64,000 nt of DNA, from positions 62,001 through 126,000 of the forward strand of contig CAWCOH010000001.1 of NCBI GenBank assembly GCA_963797115.1, in the 5' to 3' direction. Positions within the stretch are counted from its first letter, which is position 1, and every line of letters begins with the position of its first letter. Of the stretch, positions 45,370 to 54,752 are shown one piece after another. A program made the position numbers and the translations under genes. This stretch comes from AP-15 sp963797115 (GTDB lineage Bacteria; Pseudomonadota; Alphaproteobacteria; ATCC43930; CGMCC-115725). The notes beneath the pieces were generated by a model that saw only the letters and a program-made list of their open reading frames with translations, was not told the DNA's origin and made no database searches.

Positions 45370-45395
45370 TCGAGTGTGAGCTAGCTCACACTCGA
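45370..45395. promoter_or_regulatory. 26-bp perfect palindrome, likely operator
   Basis: Each half is TCGAGTGTGAGCT and its exact reverse complement, with no spacer. It sits in the 108-bp gap between the divergent HpaB-like gene (start 45318) and the MFS exporter (start 45427 or 45454), the ideal place for a shared repressor site. TetR, MarR or GntR-type dimers bind such symmetrical sites; no regulator gene is adjacent. Confidence 0.65.
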
Positions 45396-45426
45396 TCGAT
45401 CAAAAGCAGGATTTTCTTATATAGCG

Positions 45427-46644
45427 ATGATATCGGCCAAGGCGGTGCCTCCAATGACCCGGCGCCCGCCGCCGCTTGTCCTCTTGGCCCTGGTCACGGC
45501 GATCGCCCCGGTGGCTTTGCACATGCTGGTGCCGGTGCTGCCGATGCTGGCGGCGGTGTTCGACGCACCGTCGGGTGCGGTCCAGCTGGTGCTGACCTTG
45601 TTCCTCGCCGGGATCGCGGCTGGGCAGCTGGTCTATGGCCCTCTCTCCGACCGCTTCGGACGGCGTCCGGTGCTGATCGTCGGGATGGTACTGTTTCTCG
45701 CCGGGACGGTGCTGTGCGGTTTCGCTTGGTCGCTGCCGGTGCTGCTTGTCGGCCGCACTTTCCAGGCGCTCGGCGGCTGCGCCGGGATGGTGCTGGGCCG
45801 CGCCATCGTGCGCGACGTCTACGACCGCGAGCGTTCGGCGAGCGCGCTCGCGACGATCATGATGGTGATGAGCCTCGCACCGTCGCTGGCCCCCGCGATC
45901 GGCGCCTACCTCGCCCAATGGGGCGGGTGGCGCGCCGATTTCGTCCTGCTCGGCGTGATCGGGGCGGCGGTGCTGATCCTGATAGTGTCGAGACTCGAGG
46001 AGACCCACACTCCGGCACCGGTCAACTTTGTCGGCATGGTCGGTTCCTTCCTTCTGCTGTTGCGGACACCGGCCTTTCTAAGCTTTGCGTTTGCTACGGC
46101 CTTCACCAGCGCCTCATGGTTCACCTTCCTCGCAGCGGCACCCTATCTGCTGTCCGAGCTTCTCCACGAGCCGCCGAGCACCTATGGGCTGATGATCCTG
46201 CTGCCGATGGCGGGCTACATTCTCGGCAATGCCGGCGTCGTGCGGCTTTCGGTGCTACTCGGCAGCGCGCGCCTGTTCCTATGGGGCTTGGCCCTCTCGC
46301 TCGCCTCGGGGGTCATGCTCGCGGTATGGTGTCTCGCCGACCTGACGCCGTGGGCGCTCTTTGTACCCATGGCGATCAGCTCGATCGGCAACGGTATGAG
46401 CCAGCCGCCCGGTGTGGCCGCCGGTCTCAGCGTCTTTCCGCGGATCGCCGGCGCCGCCTCCGGACTACTGGGCTGTCTGCAGATGGCGATGGCGGCGTTC
46501 GGGACCTTGCTCCTCGGCCTCTTGCCACAGAACAGCGTCGTCGGGATGGTGGCGGTCGTCGGCGCCTCGTTGGCGCTCGCGCTGGTCTGCGGCCTCTTCA
46601 CCCTGCGTGCCCCCGCAGAAGGGCTGCGTCCGGCCGTCGCGTAG
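45427..46644 (+). CDS. Bcr/CflA-type multidrug MFS exporter
   Basis: 405 residues (396 if ATG 45454 is used), twelve hydrophobic segments. MFS signature in the second loop GPLSDRFGRRPVLIVG near residue 75, and the Bcr/CflA-characteristic GRTFQALGGCAGMVLGRAIVRDVYDRE near 112. Drug:proton antiporter in the inner membrane. Located opposite the HpaB-like monooxygenase across a palindrome, so it might export the aromatic substrate or product of that enzyme. Confidence 0.87.
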   Translation: MISAKAVPPMTRRPPPLVLLALVTAIAPVALHMLVPVLPMLAAVFDAPSGAVQLVLTLFLAGIAAGQLVYGPLSDRFGRRPVLIVGMVLFLAGTVLCGFAWSLPVLLVGRTFQALGGCAGMVLGRAIVRDVYDRERSASALATIMMVMSLAPSLAPAIGAYLAQWGGWRADFVLLGVIGAAVLILIVSRLEETHTPAPVNFVGMVGSFLLLLRTPAFLSFAFATAFTSASWFTFLAAAPYLLSELLHEPPSTYGLMILLPMAGYILGNAGVVRLSVLLGSARLFLWGLALSLASGVMLAVWCLADLTPWALFVPMAISSIGNGMSQPPGVAAGLSVFPRIAGAASGLLGCLQMAMAAFGTLLLGLLPQNSVVGMVAVVGASLALALVCGLFTLRAPAEGLRPAVA

Positions 46645-46922
46645 CGACGCCAGGCGTGCGATCGCCTGCCCTTGGTCTTCGAGGATCTCGGTGAGCAGCA
46701 GGTCAAGAACCCATGAGGACGGCATAGCCGAGTGCGACCCCGTTGCGGGCAGAACTTGTTGTCATGGATGATGCAAAGCAAGACAATGGCTCTTGCCGGC
46801 GGCGGAACCGCGTGAATTTGATATCCTGCTTCACGCGAATTTCTCCCGATACGCGACATGGCGCCGCCAAACCACAACGCTCGATCGTGCTGCGTTGCCA
46901 ACCGACCATCACGGAGGAAACC

Positions 46923-47975
46923 ATGGGCAAGTTTGCAAATATCCTTGAGACGGTCGGTAACACTCCGGTGGTCCGGATCGGGAAGCTGGCGCCACCCGAT
47001 GTGAACCTCTTCGTCAAAATCGAAGCCTTCAATCCGCTGGGCTCCGTCAAGGATCGGCTGGCCTTGGGCGTGATCGAGGACGCCGAGCGGACCGGGAAGC
47101 TGAAGCCGGGCCAGACGGTGATCGAGGCGACAAGCGGCAACACCGGCATCGGCTTGGCGATGGTGTGCGCGCAGAAGGGCTATCCGCTGGTCGTCACGAT
47201 GGCAGAACCGTTCAGCGTCGAGCGGCGCAGGCTGATGCGCTTTCTCGGCGCCAAGGTCGTGATCACGCCGGCAGCGGAACGAGGCATGGGCATGGTGACG
47301 AAGGCGATCGAACTCGCCGAAACGCACGGCTGGTTTCTGACGCGCCAATTCGAGAACGAAGCCAATCCCGACATGCATTCGCGCACCACTGCGCGCGAGA
47401 TCATCGATGACTTCGCCGGGGAGAGGCTCGACTACTGGGTGACCGGCTTTGGCACCGGCGGGACACTCAAGGGTGTCGCGCGGGTGCTCGCCAAGGAACG
47501 GCCGGACACTAAGATTGTCGTCTGCGAGCCCGATGACGCCCCGATGCTGACGAGCGGCGCGCCGCAACAGCGCAAGGGCGACGGATCACCCCAATCGGCC
47601 CACGCGGCCTGGAAGCCCCACCCGATGCAGGGTTGGAGTCCCGATTTTATTCCCAAGCTCACCGGGGACGTAGTCGAAACCGGTGTCATCGACCGAATCC
47701 TGCGCATTACGGGCGCCGACGCGATGCGCTGCAGCGGCGAGCTGGCGCGCCAGGAAGGAATTTTCGTCGGCATTACCTCCGGCGCGACCTTCGCCGGAGC
47801 CCTGCGGGTGTGTGCTGAGGCCTCCAAGGGTTCGACCATCCTGTGCATGCTGCCGGACACTGGCGAGCGCTATCTGAGCACCCCGCTCTTTGCCGATATC
47901 CCGGCCGACATGACCGAGGAGGAGGTGCAGATTTCCCACTCGACCCCGAGTTCGTGGCTACCACCGGCGGCGTGA
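46923..47975 (+). CDS. cysK: Cysteine synthase A
   Basis: 350 residues, PLP-dependent, converting O-acetylserine and sulfide to cysteine. ATG at 46923 with GGAGG upstream. Motifs: NPLGSVKDRLAL with the PLP lysine near residue 44, TSGNTGIGLAM near 73, TGFGTGGTLKGVAR near 175. Longer than the common 310-320 residues because of inserts around 200-235 (KGDGSPQSAHAAWKPH) and at the C-terminus, but the catalytic core is complete. Serine or cystathionine synthase activity is possible in this fold; cysK is the best fit. Confidence 0.88.
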   Translation: MGKFANILETVGNTPVVRIGKLAPPDVNLFVKIEAFNPLGSVKDRLALGVIEDAERTGKLKPGQTVIEATSGNTGIGLAMVCAQKGYPLVVTMAEPFSVERRRLMRFLGAKVVITPAAERGMGMVTKAIELAETHGWFLTRQFENEANPDMHSRTTAREIIDDFAGERLDYWVTGFGTGGTLKGVARVLAKERPDTKIVVCEPDDAPMLTSGAPQQRKGDGSPQSAHAAWKPHPMQGWSPDFIPKLTGDVVETGVIDRILRITGADAMRCSGELARQEGIFVGITSGATFAGALRVCAEASKGSTILCMLPDTGERYLSTPLFADIPADMTEEEVQISHSTPSSWLPPAA

Positions 47976-48133
47976 CGCCGGCACCGCAACGCGCGCTCGA
48001 AATCAGTGTGGGCGGGCGCATCGGCGGCCGGATCGCGCGCGGCCGGGTAGCGGCCGGGTCTGATCCCCGGCAGCTTGTTTTTACGGAACGGGCAGCTTAC
48101 CCCGACGACGTAACCACACAAAGGACGAAGGCG

Positions 48134-48475
48134 ATGCCGGTCACAATTTACCACAACCCGCGCTGCAACACCTCGCGCAAGACATTGGCGTTGCTTCGCG
48201 AAAAAGGCGTGGAGCCGCAGATCATCGAGTATTTGAAAACGCCCTATACGGCGGCGCAGCTGAAAGAGCTTCTCGGTCGGTTGAACATGCCGGCGAGCAG
48301 GCTGTTGCGGAAAAAGGAAGCCGCGGCCGCCGCCGTCGATCCGTCAAAACTTTCGGATGATCAGCTGATCGAGGCGATGGTCAAGAACCCGATCATCGTC
48401 GAGCGCCCGATCGTCGTCTCGGGGCGCAAGGCCGCGCTCGGCCGCCCGCCGGAGAAAGCGCTCGAAGTATTGTAG
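48134..48475 (+). CDS. arsC: ArsC-type arsenate reductase (glutaredoxin-dependent)
   Basis: 113 residues with the ArsC fold: IYHNPRCNTSRKTLALL containing the catalytic Cys near residue 11, then IIEYLKTPYTAAQLKELL, and NPIIVERPIVVSGRKAALGRPPEKAL with the conserved Arg residues. Reduces arsenate to arsenite with glutathione/glutaredoxin. No ars operon companions (arsB, arsR) are nearby, so it could equally be the related YfgD-type protein. Confidence 0.82.
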   Translation: MPVTIYHNPRCNTSRKTLALLREKGVEPQIIEYLKTPYTAAQLKELLGRLNMPASRLLRKKEAAAAAVDPSKLSDDQLIEAMVKNPIIVERPIVVSGRKAALGRPPEKALEVL

Positions 48476-48936
48476 CGTACTTCACAAAATGAAATCGGAA
48501 ACGATCGTTGGATCGTCGGTGATCCGTCGGCGAAATATTCCTGCTTGCGGTCGTCCAATAAGTTCGCGAACTGCAGGACGACGATCGACAGCGCGGCGCC
48601 GTTGTGCCGGCGATGATTGGCGTTTGCGGATTGGCTGCGGCAGGCGCTTGCGCGGAGACCGTCGGCGAACTTCGCTTCGGCCACGCCACCAAACCGCGGC
48701 CCCAATGGCGATCACGGTCGCGACACTGGCTGCAATAATGACGGGCCGCGAGAACAGCCGACGCGACGCGAACCGGATCGGCGGGGCCGGACTCCGTCGC
48801 TGTGTGCGATCAATTGAGGGCGATGGATAAGCGGCGTCTCACATGCCCCGCCGGGCGCCTTTCAACCGCCGACCTCCATTCAATCGAAGAGGGGGTGCGG
48901 GGTGTGCTGGAACTCTGAGCTGGCGGCGAATTGGCC
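48476..48936. other. Intergenic region with decayed gene
   Basis: 461 bases between arsC and the SDR stop. Carries the TolB-like remnant described separately; the remainder (about 48720-48936) shows no gene and no strong regulatory signal. Confidence 0.45.
48484..48715 (-). pseudogene. Remnant of an adenylate-cyclase-associated TolB-like domain
   Basis: On the minus strand one frame begins VIAIGAAVWWRG (a membrane-helix-like start), another reads LSIVVLQFANLLDDRKQEYFADG, and a third continues ITDDPTIVSDFIL. Together they match the stock phrase SIVVLPFANLSDDPEQEYFADGITEDL found after the transmembrane segment in class III adenylate cyclase/TPR proteins. The pieces need at least two frameshifts and no catalytic domain remains nearby. 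Confidence 0.5.
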
Positions 48937-49734
48937 TCAGTTGCGGCTGGCGAAGTCGTCGCGGATGCGATTGCGCATGCTCGCTATGCCGGCCGCGATG
49001 TAGCCGCCGTCGATGGCGATCTCCGCACCGCTAATAAAGCTCGCTTCATCGGAGGCGAGGAACAGCACCAGATCGGCGCATTCCTTTGGCGTACCCTGGC
49101 GGTGCATCGGGATCGCGACGCGCGCCGCATGGGCGAAGGCCTCGCCGCCGCCGCGGAAAAATCCGGTATCGGCAATCTGCCCGGGGTGGATCGAATTGAC
49201 CCGGATGTTCCACTGCGAGAACTGCAGTACTGCGGTCTTGGTCAGCCCGCGCAGTCCCCATTTGCTCGCCGTGTAGGCGGCGTCGTCATGTGCGGTCAGC
49301 CCCGCGGTCGAGGAGATGTTGATGATCGAGCCCCCGCCGCTGTCGCGGATCGCAGGCGCACAATGCTTCATGCCGAGCATCGGCCCGGTCAGATTGACGG
49401 CGAGCGTGCGGTTCCACGCATCGACAATGGTATCGGCGATGCCCTGGCGGGCGATCGTCCCGGCATTATTGACAAGGATGTGGAGCTTGCCGAAGCGCGC
49501 CAGAGCCGCCGCGACGACCTCTTTCCAGGAGGTCTCGTCGGCCACATCCTGCCGAAGAAAAAGGATATTGCCGCCCTCGCCGGCAAGGCGCTGCGCCAGG
49601 CTCCCTCCCGAAGCAGCGTCAATGTCGGTCACCACCACGGCAGCCTCTTCGCGCAGGAACAGCTCCGCCTCGGCCGTCCCCTGTCCGCCCGCAGCGCCGG
49701 TGATCAGCGCTACTTTGCCCGTCAATCGTGCCAT
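48937..49734 (-). CDS. Short-chain dehydrogenase/reductase
   Basis: 265 residues from ATG 49734 (GGAGGTGAGG upstream). Classical SDR: cofactor motif VALITGAAGGQG (TGxxxGxG) near residue 8, NNAG near 90, catalytic Ser in IINISSTAGLTA near 140, YTASKWGL (YxxxK) near 155, and C-terminal SGAEIAIDGGYIAAG. Acidic residue at the end of strand 2 (VVTDID) indicates NAD(H). Divergent from the second HpaB homologue with 94 bp between starts, so possibly acts on its product. Confidence 0.9.
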   Translation of the reverse strand: MARLTGKVALITGAAGGQGTAEAELFLREEAAVVVTDIDAASGGSLAQRLAGEGGNILFLRQDVADETSWKEVVAAALARFGKLHILVNNAGTIARQGIADTIVDAWNRTLAVNLTGPMLGMKHCAPAIRDSGGGSIINISSTAGLTAHDDAAYTASKWGLRGLTKTAVLQFSQWNIRVNSIHPGQIADTGFFRGGGEAFAHAARVAIPMHRQGTPKECADLVLFLASDEASFISGAEIAIDGGYIAAGIASMRNRIRDDFASRN

Positions 49735-49828
49735 TTCCTCACCTCCGCTCCATCTCTGATGGCAGCGACTTCGTTGACCGCCCGTTGCGGCAATCCTAGC
49801 ATCTTCTCTCCACTCGGGAGACGTAGAG

Positions 49829-51364
49829 ATGGCCACGCCGCTGCCTTATACCGGCAAGGAGTTCCTCGATAGCCTCGACGACGGCCGGGAGGTCTGGATC
49901 TATGGCGAGCGCGTCAAGAACATCGCTGAACATCCCGGGTTCCGCAACTCGGCGCGAATGGTGGCCAGGCTCTACGATGCGCTGCATCGCGACCATGCCG
50001 AAAAAAAGGGCGCGCTGAGCTGCCCGACCGAATGGGGCGGGTTTACTCATAAATACTTCGTGGCGCCGCGCTCGGCCGAAGAACTGACCGAGGCCCGCGA
50101 TGCGATCGCCGCGTGGTCGCGGCTGAGCTACGGCTGGCTCGGCCGCTCGCCGGATTACAAGGCGGCGTTTCTTGCGACCTTGGGCGCCAATGCGGAATTT
50201 TACGAGCCCTATCAAGAAAATGCGCGCCGGTGGTACCGCTACAGTCAGGAGCGGGTGCCGTTCGTCAATCATGCGATCGTCCAGCCGCCGGTCGACCGCA
50301 ACATGGCTGCCGGGGCGCCGGGCGGCCCGACCGACGTCTACGCGCATGTGACGAAGGAGACCGACGCCGGAATTCGGGTGACCGGCGCCAAGGTCGTCGC
50401 CACCGGCTCGGCATTGACGCATTTCACCTTTGTCGCGCATGCTGGCGTGCTGCCGGTGCAGGACAAGAGTTTTGCGATCGTGTTCCTGGTGCCGAGCAAT
50501 GCCCCAGGGGTCAAGTTCATCTGCCGTGTCTCGAACGAGCAGCGCGCCGCGGTGCTCGGCAGCCCGTTCGACTATCCGCTGTCGAGCCGGCTCGACGAGA
50601 ACAACGCGATCTTCATTATGGACGACGTGCTGGTGCCGTGGAAGGACGTGTTTGTCTATGCCGACATCGACAAAGCCAACCGGTTCTTCCCGAATAGCGG
50701 GTTTCTGCCGCGCGCCATGCTGCAGGGCTGCACGCGCCTGGCGGTCAAGCTCGACTTCATCATCGGGCTCTTGGTGAAGGCGACCGAGGTCGCCGGCACG
50801 CGCGGGTTCCGCGGCGTCGAAGCCAATATCGGCGAGGTGATCGCCTGGCGAAACACGATGTGGGGGCTGTCGGACGCGATGGCCAAGAGTGCCGAGCCGT
50901 GGGCCGGGGGCTGCGTGCTGCCGGCGCTGGAGCCGGCAATGGCCTACCGCATCCTGGCCCCGGAAGCCTACGTCCAGATCAAGCAAACAATCGAAAAGAC
51001 CGTTGCCAGCAGCTTGATCTATCTCAACTCGCATGCCCGCGACTTCAAGACGCCGGAGCTGCGCCAATATCTCGACCGCTATGTCCGCGGCTCCGGCGGA
51101 GTCAGCGCGGTCGAGCGGGTCAAGCTGATGAAGCTCTTATGGGACGCGGTCGGCAGCGAGTTCGGCGCCCGCCACGAGCTCTACGAGATCAACTACGCCG
51201 GCAGCCACGAGGAAATCCGCATCGACGCGTTGCGTGCCGCGATCGGCTCGGGCCAATACGAGCGCTGGAAGAGCTTTGCCGACCAGTGCATGGCCGAATA
51301 CAACCTCGACGGCTGGACGGCGTCGGATCTTGTCAGCCCGGACGACGTGAGCGTACTGCGTTAG
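49829..51364 (+). CDS. 4-hydroxyphenylacetate 3-hydroxylase family (HpaB-like) monooxygenase 2
   Basis: 511 residues, same family as the gene at 43828 but only moderately similar. Phrases: TGKEFLDSLDDGREVWIYGERVKN, SYGWLGRSPDYKAAFLATLG, NHAIVQPPVDRN near residue 150, KETDAGIRVTGAKVVATGSALTH near 175, DENNAIFIMDDVLVPWKDVFVYAD near 255, and VKLMKLLWDAVGSEFGARHELYEINYAGSHEEIR near 430. Flavin-dependent hydroxylation of an aromatic ring is expected; a separate flavin reductase is required and not seen. Confidence 0.88.
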   Translation: MATPLPYTGKEFLDSLDDGREVWIYGERVKNIAEHPGFRNSARMVARLYDALHRDHAEKKGALSCPTEWGGFTHKYFVAPRSAEELTEARDAIAAWSRLSYGWLGRSPDYKAAFLATLGANAEFYEPYQENARRWYRYSQERVPFVNHAIVQPPVDRNMAAGAPGGPTDVYAHVTKETDAGIRVTGAKVVATGSALTHFTFVAHAGVLPVQDKSFAIVFLVPSNAPGVKFICRVSNEQRAAVLGSPFDYPLSSRLDENNAIFIMDDVLVPWKDVFVYADIDKANRFFPNSGFLPRAMLQGCTRLAVKLDFIIGLLVKATEVAGTRGFRGVEANIGEVIAWRNTMWGLSDAMAKSAEPWAGGCVLPALEPAMAYRILAPEAYVQIKQTIEKTVASSLIYLNSHARDFKTPELRQYLDRYVRGSGGVSAVERVKLMKLLWDAVGSEFGARHELYEINYAGSHEEIRIDALRAAIGSGQYERWKSFADQCMAEYNLDGWTASDLVSPDDVSVLR

Positions 51365-51410
51365 GCCTCCGCGGCACGTGAGGTGCGATGAGGCACGGGG
51401 CAGGCCGGTC

Positions 51411-52334
51411 TTACCCCGCGGCGCGAGACCCGTGCGCTTGAGCCGCGGTTCTGGGGGCTGCCTCCGCTTCGCTTTCGTCGGTGACCTCGACCTCGACGGT
51501 CATGCCGAGCGAGTCGGACGGAAAACCGGTCCAGGTCCCGGAAATCGGCACCGCCTGGCGCGGGTCGCGGGCGACCGCGACGCGGATCAGGTCGTGATTG
51601 CCGACAATGCCGTTAGTCGGATCGAACTCGACCCAGCCGGCGCCCGGCAGATAGACGCGGAGCCAGGCATGGGTGGCGCCGCCGCCGACCCGCCGGCCTT
51701 CGTGAACGTAGAGGTAGCCGGACACGAAATGGGCAGCGAGCCCGAGTGAGCGCACGGCTTCCATCATCAGCACGGTGAAATCACGACAGCTGCCGCTCTG
51801 CAGCCGCAATGTCCTGACCGGGTCCTGGACGCCGCTTTCTTCACGCTTGACATAAGTCAGGTTCTGCCTGATCGCATGGGTCATCGCTGCAAGCAGCTCC
51901 GTCGTGTCGGTGCGCCCGTCATGGCGCAAGAAACTGCCGCGCCCACTGGTCGATTTCGTGCTCTGGATCGAGGTATTGCCGCTCCATGGCCCGCAGCAGA
52001 TCGGGCATCTCGTCGGCACCGTAGGTGAAGGGGTATCGCCTTGCATATTCCTCGATCTGAAAGTCGAGGACATCGGTCGCCGATTGGTCGAGGCGAATTA
52101 CGCTCTCGAAACGAAGCTCCTGAGGCTCGCCCAGCTGAACCGGGCGACGCAACGCAATTGCCGAACACATCGTGGACCCATCGGATATCCGTGGGTTCCG
52201 GCGTGATCACAAGCTTAGCTTCGAGCAGCTTCTGGTCGTAGTGTCCCGCGGCCGCAGCATCATGCGATGCTCACCGAATGCGACGGCTGCTTGTAGCGGT
52301 AGGTGGTGACGTGACGAACGGTAAGGACGGGCAT
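51411..52334 (-). pseudogene. Transglutaminase-like protease-fold protein with at least four frameshifts
   Basis: From ATG 52334 the sequence reads MPVLTVRHVTTYRYKQPSHSVSI, then jumps frame near 52270 (EHRMMLRPRD), near 52235 (DQKLLEAKLVITPEPTDIRWVHDVFGNCVA), near 52150 (VQLGEPQELRFESVIRLDQSATDVLDFQIEEYARRYPF) and near 51925 (RHDGRTDTTELLAAMTHAIRQ). The last piece is long and intact to 51411 and holds the transglutaminase core: GSCRDFTVLMMEAVRSLGLAAHFVSGY with the Cys near the start, GGATHAWLRVYLPGAGWVEFDPTNG with His and Asp. Each piece keeps family identity with no substitutions to stops, so indels are recent or artefactual. Third member of the ATP-grasp / alpha-E set. Confidence 0.8.
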
Positions 52335-52343
52335 CGCCTCTGC

Positions 52344-53335
52344 CTATTGCGGGGTTGCCGTCTGCGCCTGGGTGGCTTCAGGCGAATAGCCGAAGAAGGC
52401 GATCGAAAGCTCGCGGGTGACGGCCATCAATTGCCGCTGCATCTGGTCGAGGAACTCGTGGAGACCCTCGCTGAGGATTGTCGCAATGTCGAGCGTTCCC
52501 AGGACGGCGCGCAGACGATCGAGCTCCTCGGCGGCGTCGTTGCCGCGGCGCAGCATAAAGCGCGACTTGAGTTCGCCGAGCAGCGAGCCGGCCTCGCGCA
52601 CGCAATGATGGACCGAGCGCGGGAAGGCTTGGTTGAGCAGCAGGAAACCCGCAACCCGCGCCGGGCTCGTACTCGCCGTGTGCAGGCGCCGGTAGGCGTG
52701 GTAGCCGGCGGCCGAGCGCAGCAGTGCGTTCCACTGGCTGACATCGGTCGGCGAGCCGACGTCGGACCCGCTGGGCAATAGCAGGTGGTACTTGATGTCG
52801 AGCAGCCGCGTCGTCTGGTCGGCGCGCTCGATATAACGGCCGAGCTGATAGAAATACCAACCCTGGTCGCGGAAGAAGGTGCCCTCGGTGATGCCGGTAT
52901 GGGTCTGGCAGGCCTCCTTGATCGTGCCGAGCAGTGCTGCCAGTCTGCCGGGCGCGAGATCAGCCTCGGCCAGCGCGGCGAGGCGGTTGTGGAACACGTT
53001 CAGCTGCACCCACATCTCGGTCGAGATCAACGGCCGCAAAGTGCGCGCATTCTCTCTGGCATAGCGGACAGCACTGATGATCGAGGTCGGGTTGCCGGCA
53101 TCGATGAGGTAGAACTTAACCACGCTCTGGGCACTTGCCGCCCGGTGTGTCGCAAAAAAAAACGCTCCTCGTCCGAATTCAGCTGAACGATCGAGCGCCA
53201 GTTCTGGCCGCCATGGCTGTCGCGCGAGAAGGTCTCGTTGACGTCGAGGATGCGTGCCAAGTTCTCGGCGCGCTCGACATAGCGCGCGAGCCAGAAGATG
53301 CAATCCGCGAAGCGGGCAAGCAGAACGTCACTCAA
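52344..53335 (-). CDS. Alpha-E domain protein, frameshifted at a poly-A run
   Basis: ATG at 53335 (MSDVLLARFADCIFWLARYVERAENLARILDVNETF) opens the family, also called DUF403, an all-helical domain always linked to the ATP-grasp and transglutaminase partners. At 53154-53162 a run of nine A breaks the frame after SDEERFF; the continuation ATHRAASAQSVVKFYLIDAGNPTSIISAVRYARENARTLR runs to 52344. Seven or ten A would restore it. Corrected length about 328 residues. It overlaps the ATP-grasp gene by 8 bp. A homopolymer error is the simplest reading. Confidence 0.85.
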
Positions 53336-54752
53336 CGACCCAGGTGTCCTTCGAGCCGCCGCCCTGCGAGGAATTGACGACCAGCGAGCCGCGGCGCAAT
53401 GCCACTCGTGTCAGCCCGCCCGGCAGGACCCAGGTGCTCGACCCGGTGACCGCAAACGGCCGCAAATCGACATGGCGCGGTTCGATGTGACCATCGACCA
53501 GGGTGGGTGCGACCGATAGGTTTACGCAGGGCTGGCTGATGTAGTTGGCCGGGTCGGCGATGAGCTTCGCCCGGCATTCGTCGAGCTCCTGCAGACTCGC
53601 CCTCGGCCCGACCGTGATGCCGTACCCGCCCGCTTCGCCGACCGGCTTGACCACAAGCTCGGGAAGGTGATCGAGGGTATAGCGCAGCGCTTTCGGCTCG
53701 CGGCAGATGTGGGTCTCGACGTTGGGGAGAATGGGGTCTTCCGCAAGGTAATATTTGATGATGCGGGGCATGTACGCGTAGACCGCCTTGTCGTCGGCGA
53801 CACCCGTGCCGATGGCATTGGCTAGTGCCAGATTGCCTGCCCGATAGGCTCGCATCAGGCCAGGCACTCCCAGCAGGCTTTCGGGGATAAACGCCTCAGG
53901 GTCGAGGAAATCGTCATTGATCCGGCGATAAATGACGTCGACATGGGCGAGGCCGCCAGTAGTCCGCATGAAAACGCGGTCGTCGTCGACGATCAGATCC
54001 GGAGCTTCTACCAGCGGCACGCCCATCTCGCGCGCCAAGAAGACGTGCTCGAAATAGGCCGAGTTGTAGGTTCCGGGCGATAGCAAAACGACCTGCGGGT
54101 CGGAAGCCCGGGCCGGCGCCACCTCCTGCAATGCCGCGATCAGCTTGGCACCGTAATTGTCGATCGGGCGCAAGCCGATGTCGTCGAGCAGGTCGGGAAA
54201 GGCGCGCAGCATCATGTGGCGGTTCTCGACGACGTAGCTGACCCCGGAGGGGGTGCGGGCGTTATCCTCGAGGACCAGGAAGGTGCCGCGCTCGTCGCGC
54301 ACGATGTCGGTGCCGCAGATGTTGACATAAGTCTTGTAGGGCAGATCGACGCCTCTCATCAGCGGGCGATAGTTGTGGTGGCCGAGGATCAGTTCGGGCG
54401 GGATGACCCCATCACGCAGCACGCGCTGTTCGTGATAGATGTCGTCGAGCAACAGGTTGAGCGCGGTGATCCGCTGAATGATGCCGTCCTCGACGTGGTG
54501 CCACTCCTCGGCCGACAGGATCCGCGGCAGCACGTCGAACGGCAGGATGCGGTCGATCGTCTTCGCATCAGAGTAGATCGTGAAGGTGATACCCAGGTTG
54601 TAGAACTCGGCATTGGCAGCGGCCGCGCGCTCCTTGAGCGCATCGATCGACAGGCCGGAGATGCGGTCTCTAACGACCTCGCTTGCCGTGCCGCGCAGCA
54701 TCTCGCAATAGAAACCTTGCGGATCGTAATCGTCGAGGATCGAGGGAGTCAA
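53328..54752 (-). CDS. Circularly permuted ATP-grasp protein (DUF404/DUF407)
   Basis: 474 residues, intact. Family phrases: DAKTIDRILPFDVLPRILSAEEW near residue 62, ICGTDIVRDERGTFLVLEDNARTPSGVSYVVENR near 145, DPQVVLLSPGTYNSAYFEH near 215, YRRINDDFLDPEAF near 275, NAIGTGVADDKAVYAYMP near 312, and the glycine-rich VVKPVGEAGGYGITVGP near 370. Predicted to form amide bonds with ATP, in the widespread set with alpha-E and transglutaminase proteins (described by comparative genomics as a peptide synthesis/removal system). Substrate unknown. Confidence 0.9.
   Translation of the reverse strand: MTPSILDDYDPQGFYCEMLRGTASEVVRDRISGLSIDALKERAAAANAEFYNLGITFTIYSDAKTIDRILPFDVLPRILSAEEWHHVEDGIIQRITALNLLLDDIYHEQRVLRDGVIPPELILGHHNYRPLMRGVDLPYKTYVNICGTDIVRDERGTFLVLEDNARTPSGVSYVVENRHMMLRAFPDLLDDIGLRPIDNYGAKLIAALQEVAPARASDPQVVLLSPGTYNSAYFEHVFLAREMGVPLVEAPDLIVDDDRVFMRTTGGLAHVDVIYRRINDDFLDPEAFIPESLLGVPGLMRAYRAGNLALANAIGTGVADDKAVYAYMPRIIKYYLAEDPILPNVETHICREPKALRYTLDHLPELVVKPVGEAGGYGITVGPRASLQELDECRAKLIADPANYISQPCVNLSVAPTLVDGHIEPRHVDLRPFAVTGSSTWVLPGGLTRVALRRGSLVVNSSQGGGSKDTWVVE

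Noticed and set aside
46465..46725. Minus-strand frame starting MPSSWVLDLLLTEILEDQ
   Set aside because: The start looks plausible but most of the frame is antisense to the exporter gene and becomes low complexity.
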